Shown here one piece after another: positions 25,001 to 31,945 of a stretch of 35,708 nucleotides of DNA. The position numbers and the translations under genes are program-made. Below the pieces are notes generated by a model. It had not been told where the DNA came from. It saw only the letters and a list, made by a program, of their open reading frames with translations, and did no database searches. Numbering within the stretch: the stretch's first letter is position 1; each line of letters starts with the position of its first letter. This DNA comes from Prevotella sp. (GTDB taxonomy: Bacteria; Bacteroidota; Bacteroidia; Bacteroidales; Dysgonomonadaceae). The stretch is from assembly GCA_031273295.1 (NCBI GenBank), contig JAISSD010000296.1, forward strand, positions 1-35,708, read 5' to 3'.

Positions 25001-25284
25001 CGGACTGGATCGAGAAGAATATCAATTATGTCCGGTTGCAGGAATTGCGTCTTTCGTATACGATTCCGGCCAAGTTGTTGAAACAGTATTCCAATGGGCT
25101 TATCAGTTATGCAAATGTTTACGTTGCAGGAAACGACTTGTTTACTCTGACTAATTATACAGGTATCGACGCGGTGGGTAATACAATATCTGCGTCTTCC
25201 GGCGGTGTAGGCGGGGAAGGTTACGATACATGGGCGTTGCCGAATCCGCGTGGCCTTTCGTGTGGAGTCAGTCTGACATTCTAA
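22090..25284 (+). CDS. susC: SusC/RagA-family TonB-dependent outer-membrane transporter
   Basis: A 1064-residue outer-membrane importer. The signal peptide lies within residues 1-34 (KILCLLVVGLVCSSMG, cleavage near YAG). A carboxypeptidase-D-regulatory-like domain follows at about 48-130 (KGKVLDSSGEPLTGVSV), then the TonB plug (LQGRVSGMNVV, NQPLYVVDGIPM, VLKGAAAAALYGSNASNGAI) and a 22-strand barrel. The end is NPRGLSCGVSLTF with the terminal Phe usual for barrels. It works with the SusD lipoprotein encoded 26 bases downstream to take up oligomers at the cell surface. Divergent linkage to NamZ/Mur genes and cooperation with amidase and glycosidases point to peptidoglycan fragments. This is inference. 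Confidence 0.93.
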   Translation: MEISKKHRKTLSRKILCLLVVGLVCSSMGSSYAGDTDSASGGIMEQQQAKITIKGKVLDSSGEPLTGVSVSVKGTTQGTLSDADGNYTILAPAGATLYFSFIGFEPQSIAIGSKTTINVTLADNVKELAEVEIVAEFGLKRVARSMGSSVQNVKASDIIESGRDNFVSALQGRVSGMNVVSSGGAPGASTTVTLRSITSLSGNNQPLYVVDGIPMNNSSFSAYNSFAKADAYSSRDLDFSSRGNDFNPEDIESVTVLKGAAAAALYGSNASNGAIIITTKKGTSGKGKVSYSNTFRWDNSYGIPESQTKYANGAYGATSYYNIARFGGLYPEGTQFYDNVNSILQTGVTQRHNLSVEAGTDKTSIRAAASYTDQTGTVKTTAYTRTNVSLSGKAEITKWLNVESSMQYASTTNNKVRKGASSPLYYAVRWPVIDNMSNYLAPVPNEGHMRYPERYVDTDMINPFFSMNKNKYYDESDRIIGNAAAIITPTKNTFVRAQYGWDLGAQTFEASEHPYFASNNYNRAPGIGGTYNISKDNFMDQSLNIIAGWNDNFLDNKLTLSAQFGYHQQENKVARLSTYGANFSIADFQSINNTDVATITSAKRATKRRIQAFSGQIEAGYNNLAFLTLRARNDWASTLPADSRVFFYPAAEVAFVASELPFMKSATSVMNFLKLRGAVAQVGKDTDPISINPELERTELTGGGFKYGFTGPNPDLKPEMTTSWEAGFEGRFLNDRINADFTYFSTRCADQIVKNYRMSYASGFVLNTRNMGDFKTWGWESHIDGNIIDQRDLRWNVGVNLSHTGSETTSLPSGEYYETYTNGNTAGIRLGTMVGAPVTAITGNDFQRNNKGEVLIDPASGLPLTSDKWTILGDREPKLRFGFNTAVSYKAFRLSAMFAGKYKSTVINGTMRYMMQNGMSWESVAKREQGPVVFSGVVKDGNENTDHPTINTISVTYGSAGTTTQYAGAAPDWIEKNINYVRLQELRLSYTIPAKLLKQYSNGLISYANVYVAGNDLFTLTNYTGIDAVGNTISASSGGVGGEGYDTWALPNPRGLSCGVSLTF

Positions 25285-25310
25285 ATTTAAAATACTAAAA
25301 AACATTGAAT

Positions 25311-27215
25311 ATGAAAAATTTAACTATAATATCATTGTTATCCATGCTGCTGGTATTCAATACCGGATGCGAGGATTACCTGGATGTCAATAAAAATATA
25401 GACTCGCCGGATTATGTAGATGACTACGTATACCTGTCGGGTATTTTGCAGGCTTATCAGGATCGGTATAACGATATACTTTTTATTGCGCCGATGATCG
25501 AGATGTTCGGAGTAACAGCCACGAAAAATGCGAGTTATGCGAATCATTATTATGTACCGGCTGACGATGCCGGCGCTTTGATCTGGCGTACGGTATACTG
25601 GAACCAGGGGATGAATCTGGAGAATATGATCAATCAGGCTATGGCCGAAGAACGCTGGACGCTTGTCGGTATTGGCTATGCCGTGAAAGCATATAGCTGG
25701 GATATGTTGACAAAAATATACGGTGAAGTACCTATGAAACAGGCCTTGACTTACGATAAGCGGACGACGTTCGATTATGATTCCCAGGAGGAGGTTTATA
25801 CGCAGGTACGTGTTTGGGCGCGTGAAGCCGTCAAATATCTGGAAATGGAGGATAAAACGGTTTACGGCAGTGTAATATCCACTAACGATTGGATTTACAA
25901 AGGCGATAAGGATAAATGGAAAAAATTCGCTTATGCGGTGATTGTTAGAAATCTGTCTTCTTTGTCGAACAAAACGGATTTTACCGCGAAATATGCCGAT
26001 GAATTGATTGATGCGGCAGGCAAGTCGTTCCAAAGTATTGCCGACGACGCTACGGTAGCGATAGCCGGCGGATCCCAAAGCGTGCCCTATACCGGATACA
26101 ACAATTTTTGGGGAACTGCCAGAGGAAATTTGACTACAACCACTTTCCAACACGACTATGCCGTGCAAGTGATGACAGGTACAGTACCTAAATATCAATC
26201 GGACGGACAAAGAGCGGATGTTGAGAAACCTGCCAATCCCTATTATCCGTGGCAACTGATGGATGATCAGATTATCTGTGATACTGCAAAAACAGTAACA
26301 GGCCATTATGATCCGCGGGTAGTTGCAAAACTAAGCTCGACTACCAATCTGTATGACTATATCGATAATGCCGACAGCGTAAAGACCTACAAGTATTATG
26401 GAGGGCGCAATTCCACAAGCCGGACCAATCCTGTCGATTCAAAAGATGTGCCTCATCTTTACGGGCGTGTCGGAACCGTCCAGAATGGAACAATGGCACA
26501 GCCGAACGATGGCAAAGGACGCTGGCTGTACCGCGACGATGCGCCTTATATATTGACGACTTATGCCGAAATAAAATTCTGTCTGGCCGAAGCTTATTTG
26601 AAAAAGGGGCAACAAGATCTGGCTTATACGGCTTTTAAAGAAGCAGTGAAAGCCGATCTTGCTTTCACCGCCAAATACCTTTCGCCGGGCGTCAAGGGAC
26701 AGCAGGTAGGCGGTGATAAAGTGACCGTGCCCGTTTTCAATACGCTGGCGGATGAATATGCAAACGGCCCTTATGTTGACGGACTGGGACAGGATAACCT
26801 GACGCTTTCGCATGTCATGATGCAAAAATGGGTATCCCTGTATCCGTGGGGCGCCATAGAGGCCTGGGTAGATATGCGCAAATACCATTACGATATCCAA
26901 TACACAGGCGGCTATCCGACAAAAGGCAATGGATGGGAGGCCGACCGGAAAATAGACCAGAAAAACGATAATGATCCGTCTAAAGTATACAAAGGATTTT
27001 ATCTGGGCGCCGCACGTAATATAGAATTCCGTAATGCGGTCTATGATATTAACAATGATGGTTCTCCTTGTTACCGCATACGTCCGCGTTACAATTCCGA
27101 ATATGTGTGGAACATACCGTCTCTCGAAAAATTGAAACCTATTGCGGGGACTGCTCCGAACTACCAGTGTTCCATACCTTGGTTTGCTTATCCGGGTGAT
27201 TATCCGTCTAAATAG
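25311..27215 (+). CDS. susD: SusD-like surface lipoprotein (SusD/RagB superfamily)
   Basis: 634 residues from the ATG at 25311, which gives a lipoprotein signal ending FNTGC with the Cys near residue 20. An ATG two codons earlier is the alternative. EDYLDVNKNIDSPDYV followed by helical TPR-like segments (ENMINQAMAEERW, GIGYAVKAYSWDMLTKIYGEVPM) is typical of the SusD-like_2 branch. The C-terminal IPWFAYPGDYPSK is typical as well. It caps SusC and binds the ligand on the outside of the cell. Close spacing to susC indicates one transcript. Confidence 0.9.
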   Translation: MKNLTIISLLSMLLVFNTGCEDYLDVNKNIDSPDYVDDYVYLSGILQAYQDRYNDILFIAPMIEMFGVTATKNASYANHYYVPADDAGALIWRTVYWNQGMNLENMINQAMAEERWTLVGIGYAVKAYSWDMLTKIYGEVPMKQALTYDKRTTFDYDSQEEVYTQVRVWAREAVKYLEMEDKTVYGSVISTNDWIYKGDKDKWKKFAYAVIVRNLSSLSNKTDFTAKYADELIDAAGKSFQSIADDATVAIAGGSQSVPYTGYNNFWGTARGNLTTTTFQHDYAVQVMTGTVPKYQSDGQRADVEKPANPYYPWQLMDDQIICDTAKTVTGHYDPRVVAKLSSTTNLYDYIDNADSVKTYKYYGGRNSTSRTNPVDSKDVPHLYGRVGTVQNGTMAQPNDGKGRWLYRDDAPYILTTYAEIKFCLAEAYLKKGQQDLAYTAFKEAVKADLAFTAKYLSPGVKGQQVGGDKVTVPVFNTLADEYANGPYVDGLGQDNLTLSHVMMQKWVSLYPWGAIEAWVDMRKYHYDIQYTGGYPTKGNGWEADRKIDQKNDNDPSKVYKGFYLGAARNIEFRNAVYDINNDGSPCYRIRPRYNSEYVWNIPSLEKLKPIAGTAPNYQCSIPWFAYPGDYPSK

Positions 27216-27243
27216 ACATTAATTTATCTAAAAAATAAAAGAT

Positions 27244-28191
27244 ATGAAAATTATTAAGTATATAAGCATATTCCTGTTGGCGGCCTTTGTTTCCGTTTCC
27301 TGTTCAAAAGAGGATATTGAATATGGCGGCGCCGTACCGTTGACCGATGAAGCGGAATTTCAGTTACATTATATGGTTCCTGTAACAACTGCCAGTACGA
27401 ACGATATTTTCAAAGTGGATTTGAATGGCAAAACGATTACAAATAATACGACGCCGCTGTCGGTTTACAATGTTGTGCCTACTTCGATAGGCCGTTTCTT
27501 CACGACAAAGGCGGGAACGGTGAATTTGAAGTTATATCAAAGTACTGATTTGAACCTGATATACGACAAGGCGGTAACGCTCGGCTCGGGGAAGCAGAAT
27601 GTTGTCGTTTACGATTTTGACAAACCGCCGGTTGTTTTCGATAACGGTTATCCTTACCCTTATCCAAACGACCATACGTCTTATGATACGGATACCATAG
27701 CGTATGTCAAATTCTATAACTTTATGTATGATTCGCCGGGGGTAGCGACTACATTGAAGATACAATATCAGTACCAGTATACATTGCACCCGCTCTATAC
27801 GCTGGACGATGAAGCCAAAGGAAAGATACCGTCAGGAAAGAAAGTAGGCGATGCGACGGGCGATGCGACACTGAGCGCATGGCTTAATCTGGGCAAAGCG
27901 GTAGGTTTCGGTGAAACGACCGGCTGGCAAGTTATTCCGGTAAAGAAGGCAACCTATGTTAGCCAGGGCGCGGCGCGTTTAGATTACCGGGTTATAGTTA
28001 CGGCTGAAAACGGCGGTATACCGGGCGTAAACGTGGTGGACGACGGTACATGGCGGCTGATAAGAGGAAGTGGTACGGCCACATATGCTGACTATTGGAC
28101 CGCAACAATCGGACGCAGGTATCATCATTTTTTCAGGGGACACCGTACTGTAGCGCCATTAATTGATATCAGTCAAAAAGAGGCGCTCTAA
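27244..28191 (+). CDS. SusE/F-position surface lipoprotein, unknown family
   Basis: A 315-residue lipoprotein with signal MKIIKYISIFLLAAF and lipobox VSC (Cys20). The mature part is beta-rich with no clear enzymatic motif. Segments such as VNLKLYQSTDLNLIYDKAV and VVYDFDKPPVVFDNGYPYPY suggest one or two Ig-like or DUF4397-type sandwich domains. The position directly after susCD is that of surface glycan-binding proteins, so ligand binding at the cell surface is likely. Family and ligand are not established here. It is followed by a strong terminator, so it probably closes the susC transcript. Confidence 0.75.
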   Translation: MKIIKYISIFLLAAFVSVSCSKEDIEYGGAVPLTDEAEFQLHYMVPVTTASTNDIFKVDLNGKTITNNTTPLSVYNVVPTSIGRFFTTKAGTVNLKLYQSTDLNLIYDKAVTLGSGKQNVVVYDFDKPPVVFDNGYPYPYPNDHTSYDTDTIAYVKFYNFMYDSPGVATTLKIQYQYQYTLHPLYTLDDEAKGKIPSGKKVGDATGDATLSAWLNLGKAVGFGETTGWQVIPVKKATYVSQGAARLDYRVIVTAENGGIPGVNVVDDGTWRLIRGSGTATYADYWTATIGRRYHHFFRGHRTVAPLIDISQKEAL

Positions 28192-28230
28192 CAGAACTAA
28201 AGCATCCGAAAATGCTATGTTATAAATAAG

Positions 28231-28270
28231 AAAAGGAGGCATTTTTATATTTCGGCCTCCTTTTCTTTTC
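28231..28270 (+). terminator. Intrinsic terminator of the susC operon
   Basis: AAAAGGAGGC (28231-28240) and GCCTCCTTTT (28255-28264) form a perfect 10-bp stem with a 14-base loop. TTTTCTTTTC follows, 40 bases after the lipoprotein stop. Confidence 0.9.
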
Positions 28271-28308
28271 TCAAATGGGATTTGGAAAGTTACAGTATGG
28301 GAAGTTAG

Positions 28309-28375
28309 CGCTTTTTCATTACAGGTTGTGGCTATTGCCGCGTACAGCGACCGGTTAAGCCGAACCTGAAAAGCG
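28309..28375 (+). ncRNA. Candidate structured leader RNA before cassette copy 4
   Basis: Nested stems are CGCTTTT/AAAAGCG (28309-28315 with 28369-28375), CAGGTT/AACCTG (28322-28327 with 28363-28368), GGCT/AGCC (28330-28333 with 28358-28361), and a possible CCG/CGG. The stems stack on the 3' side with one 6-base bulge. It lies between the susC-operon terminator and the GHL10 gene, so it may be part of that gene's leader. I match it to no known riboswitch. Confidence 0.3.
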
Positions 28376-28405
28376 AGTATGGATAAAAGATTGAATTTTG
28401 GATAT

Positions 28406-28510
28406 ATGAAACGGGTATGCAAAACTTGCGCCAAAGAGCATGAAACAATGTCTGGCGGAGCCAATATGCTACGAGTTCCTTGTCGCCATTTAAAAACAAA
28501 TTATGTACAC
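28406..28510 (+). repeat. Leader cassette, copy 4 (before the GHL10 gene)
   Basis: A 105-nt unit beginning ATGAAACGGGTATGCAAAAC and ending at the base before the GHL10 ATG. The first 74 nt (28406-28479) align without gaps to copies 1 and 2. Here the small frame (MKRVCKTCAKEHET and following) stays open and runs in frame into the GHL10 gene, while in copies 1 and 2 it ends at or before the start codon. Confidence 0.9.
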
Positions 28511-30001
28511 ATGAAAAAACTCGCTTTATATTTGATTCTACTGATATTTCCGGCCTGTATTGTACATGCCCAAACAAATAAAAGGGCATTGCGCGGCGTG
28601 TGGATCGCTACCGTTGCCAATATCGACTGGCCTGCAAAAAAAGGGCTTGCGGCAGACGAACAGAGGCGGGAGATGATCTTTTTACTGGACAAGGTAAAAG
28701 ATCATAACATGAATGCTGTTATTTTTCAGATAAGACCGACTGCAGACGCCTTCTACAAATCCAAATACGAACCCTACAGCCATTGGCTGACTGGAGTACA
28801 GGGTCAGGATCCCGGATACGATCCTTTGCAGTTTACGATTGAAGAATGTCACAAACGGGGGCTGTATATACATGTATGGCTCAATCCGTATCGTATAAAC
28901 AACGATACGGTGGAGTACAATACCTATGCAAAAGACCATGTCATAAATAAACATCCCGAATGGGTTATAAATTACGGGAAAGCCAAATATTTCGATCCGG
29001 GACTGGACGGAGTACGCGATTTTACCTGTAAAGTAGTGGAAGACATAGTAAGCAATTATGATATCGATGCTATCCACATGGACGACTATTTCTATCCGTA
29101 TAAAATAGCAGGCCGGGAATTTCCCGATTCTCTCACATTCGCCGAATATCCGCGCGGATTTACAGACAAAGACGATTGGCGCAGAAACAATGTCAATATG
29201 ATCATCAAGGAAATCAACGCGACTGTAAAATCGGTCAAACCATGGGTGGAGTTTGGAATCTCTCCTTTTGCCATCTGGCGTAATAAAACAGAGGACCCCA
29301 GAGGTTCGGATACAAAAGCCATGACCAATTACGACGGATTGTACGCGGATATACTTTTATGGCAGGAAAAAGGCTGGATCGATTACGTGCTGCCTCAGTT
29401 ATATTTCAATATCGGATATCCAATCGCCGATTATGCCATATTGGCCGACTGGTGGTCGAAATACAATTACGGTGCGAATGTTTATGCCGGCTTGGCGCCT
29501 TACAGGGTATCTAAAAAAGCGAAACAAAAGGAATGGCGCAATTCGAAAGAACTTATCCGCCAGATAAACAGGAATATGACCGACCCGAATATCAAAGGCG
29601 AAATCTATTTCAGCGCCAAATCCCTGTTTGATAAGCCGGAAGCGGATCTGGAAAAGCGACTGACAAAAAAAGAATACAGGACTTTGAGCATTTCCCCGGA
29701 GAATAACAGAATACAGCGTGTCGAGCCTGAAAATCCGCAGGATATTTCATACCGGGTACAGGACGGACACAGTCTTGTTTTAAAATGGCGTCGCGGTAAA
29801 AACGCTAAACGTTTTGTCATTTATAAATTCGGTAGGAACAAGCCGGTAAATATAGATAATCCGGAAGCGATCGTTGCAGTCACAGGCTTGACGGAAGTAA
29901 CCTTGCCTTGTAAAAACAGGAAAGACCTGGAAAAGTATCGTTACGGCGTCACAAGCCTGAGCCCGTCTCATTCCGAAAGTCCCGTCGTATTTTTCAATTA
30001 G
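28511..30001 (+). CDS. GHL10 family glycosidase (DUF187), DigH/YngK-like
   Basis: 496 residues from the ATG at 28511, chosen because it gives a signal peptide (KKLALYLILLIFPACIVHA). The frame is open 44 codons further up, but that part is the repeat cassette. The GHL10 TIM-barrel follows: RALRGVWIATVANIDWP, FQIRPTADAFYKS, GLYIHVWLNPYR, DIDAIHMDDYFYPY, GISPFAIWRN and YVLPQLYFN. A beta-sandwich tail of about 100 residues ends the protein. E. coli DigH, of the same family, cleaves denuded peptidoglycan glycan. With an amidase two genes downstream, an equivalent periplasmic or surface role fits. It starts a second plus-strand group with GH9 and the amidase. Confidence 0.85.
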   Translation: MKKLALYLILLIFPACIVHAQTNKRALRGVWIATVANIDWPAKKGLAADEQRREMIFLLDKVKDHNMNAVIFQIRPTADAFYKSKYEPYSHWLTGVQGQDPGYDPLQFTIEECHKRGLYIHVWLNPYRINNDTVEYNTYAKDHVINKHPEWVINYGKAKYFDPGLDGVRDFTCKVVEDIVSNYDIDAIHMDDYFYPYKIAGREFPDSLTFAEYPRGFTDKDDWRRNNVNMIIKEINATVKSVKPWVEFGISPFAIWRNKTEDPRGSDTKAMTNYDGLYADILLWQEKGWIDYVLPQLYFNIGYPIADYAILADWWSKYNYGANVYAGLAPYRVSKKAKQKEWRNSKELIRQINRNMTDPNIKGEIYFSAKSLFDKPEADLEKRLTKKEYRTLSISPENNRIQRVEPENPQDISYRVQDGHSLVLKWRRGKNAKRFVIYKFGRNKPVNIDNPEAIVAVTGLTEVTLPCKNRKDLEKYRYGVTSLSPSHSESPVVFFN

Positions 30002-30097
30002 AATTTACTGTTGTGCGGAAAAAGAGGAAGATTCATGCTTTAACGGGCAGGATGGGTGGACTGCCGGGCGAGTCGGTTAATCAAAGTATCTGCTAAA

Positions 30098-31942
30098 ATG
30101 AAAATATCAGGAAATACAAAATACCGTTATTTGTTTATTGTTGGGCCGGTCTTCTTCTGTTTCATGACAGTAGCCGGACAAACAGCATGGCTAAGGATAA
30201 ACCAACTGGGATACTTGCCCCAAAGTGTGAAGGTTGCGGTATTTATATCTCAAAAAGAAACGGATGATTCTGTTTTTGAAGTCAAAGACGCCAAATCGTC
30301 CGAGGCTGTTTTTAAAGGAAAAGGTGTTGCAGCCAATGCCGGAAGATGGGGAATGAAGAAAGCGTTACGCCTCCGTTTTTCTTCATTGGAAAAAAGCGGC
30401 GAGTATTATGTGGAGTGTAATGGAGCCAGGTCTCCGGTATTCAGGATAGATACGGATGTATATGACGGTTCGGCGGATATTCTTCTCAAATATATGCGTC
30501 AGCAGCGTTGCGGATACAATCCGTATCTGGATACGCTGTGCCATCAGCATGACGGATATATTGTGGATCATCCTGCGCGTACGGGCGAGAAAATAGACGT
30601 CAAGGGAGGATGGCATGACGCCTCCGACTATTTGCAATACCTGCCAACCTCGGCAAACGCTACTTTCCAGATGCTGTTCGCATGGCAGCAAACACCGGAC
30701 AAGGCAATTTTCAAAGACGAATACAATGCCGCCGGAAAGAAGGGAAGCAACGGTATTCCCGATATTCTGGATGAAATACGCTGGGGATTGGAATGGATGG
30801 TACGGATGAATCCTGATTCCGCCATAATGTTTAATCAGATAGCCGACGACAGGGATCATGCCCTTATGCGTTATCCTTCGCGCGATTTTGTCGATTATGG
30901 CTGGGGCAAAGGAACCGGCCGGCCGGTTTATTTTATCACGGGAAAATCCCAGGGACTGGGAGAACACAAGAATCGTAGCGCCGGCGTGTCGTCGAGCGCT
31001 GCCAAATACGCTTCGGCTTTTGCGTTGGGTGCAAATGTTTTCAGGGACATGGACCCTGCTTTTTCGACTGTTCTGGAGGATAAGGCAGGGTCTGCGTTCG
31101 GTTTTGCCGAATCGGATTTGGGTAATTTCCAGACAGCATGTGTGGCGTCGCCTTATTTTTATGAAGAAGATAACTGGGTAGATGATATGGAACTGGCTGC
31201 GGCTGTAAGATATGCGCTAACAAAAGATGCGTCGTGGCTCAAAAAGGCGGATTACTGGGGACAACTCGAAGAAGTGACGCCATGGATGGAGCAGGGCCGG
31301 GCGCGTCATTATCAGTTTTATCCATTTATAAATCTGGGCCATTTTTACTTGTCCCGGTCAAGCGATCAAACGACAGGCGACAAGTATGCGGCATTTATGA
31401 AGAAAGGCCTTGACGCTATTTATAAAAGGGCGAAAGCAGACGATGATCCGTTCCTTAACGGCGTGCCGTTCATTTGGTGCTCAAACAATCTGGTTACCGC
31501 CGCTGTGACGCAAGCACGGTTGTATTACCTGACGTCGGGCGATGAAGCTTGTCTTGAAATGGAGGCTGCCCTGAGAGACTGGCTGTTTGGCTGTAATCCA
31601 TGGGGAACATCCATGATTTGCGGATTTCCTGAAAAGGGAGATTCCCCGTTGAGGCCACATTCATTTGTTTCGGAACTGGCAGGGGATATACCGTATGGAG
31701 GACTGGTAGACGGCCCTGTTTATAAATCCACATATGAAAGCCTGAGAGGAATTCATCTGAAATATGATGATCCCTATGCGCCTTTCCAGTTTGGAGTAGC
31801 TGTATATCATGATGATCCGGGCGATTATTCTTCCAATGAACCGACGATGGACGGTACAGCCGGTTTGAGTTTTTACCTTTCAACAATGGAAAAAACAGGT
31901 AAAACTCAAAAACGGGAAATGAATGCTGTAACTCGCAACTGA
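30098..31942 (+). CDS. Glycoside hydrolase family 9 enzyme with N-terminal Ig-like domain
   Basis: 614 residues from the ATG at 30098, which starts the signal peptide (YLFIVGPVFFCFMTVAGQ). An earlier ATG at 30056 adds 14 unlikely residues. A CelD-type Ig domain lies at about 30-120 (AWLRINQLGYLPQSVKVAV), then the (alpha/alpha)6 barrel. GGWHDASDY holds Asp174 and Asp177, the base and water-positioning residues in a DASD rather than the usual DAGD form. SSNEPTMDGTAGL holds the proton donor Glu581. FGCNPWGTSM and GGLVDGPVYKS are conserved in this Bacteroidota subgroup. GH9 enzymes are mostly cellulases, but exo-beta-glucosaminidases exist in the family. Here peptidoglycan or another GlcNAc-containing glycan is the likely target. 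Confidence 0.88.
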   Translation: MKISGNTKYRYLFIVGPVFFCFMTVAGQTAWLRINQLGYLPQSVKVAVFISQKETDDSVFEVKDAKSSEAVFKGKGVAANAGRWGMKKALRLRFSSLEKSGEYYVECNGARSPVFRIDTDVYDGSADILLKYMRQQRCGYNPYLDTLCHQHDGYIVDHPARTGEKIDVKGGWHDASDYLQYLPTSANATFQMLFAWQQTPDKAIFKDEYNAAGKKGSNGIPDILDEIRWGLEWMVRMNPDSAIMFNQIADDRDHALMRYPSRDFVDYGWGKGTGRPVYFITGKSQGLGEHKNRSAGVSSSAAKYASAFALGANVFRDMDPAFSTVLEDKAGSAFGFAESDLGNFQTACVASPYFYEEDNWVDDMELAAAVRYALTKDASWLKKADYWGQLEEVTPWMEQGRARHYQFYPFINLGHFYLSRSSDQTTGDKYAAFMKKGLDAIYKRAKADDDPFLNGVPFIWCSNNLVTAAVTQARLYYLTSGDEACLEMEAALRDWLFGCNPWGTSMICGFPEKGDSPLRPHSFVSELAGDIPYGGLVDGPVYKSTYESLRGIHLKYDDPYAPFQFGVAVYHDDPGDYSSNEPTMDGTAGLSFYLSTMEKTGKTQKREMNAVTRN

Positions 31943-31945
31943 AAT

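Noticed and set aside
28379-28510. N-terminal extension of the GHL10 protein through the cassette
   Set aside because: The extension would place 44 charged residues before a clear signal peptide. The same sequence precedes other genes without being in frame with them. The start at 28511 is better.
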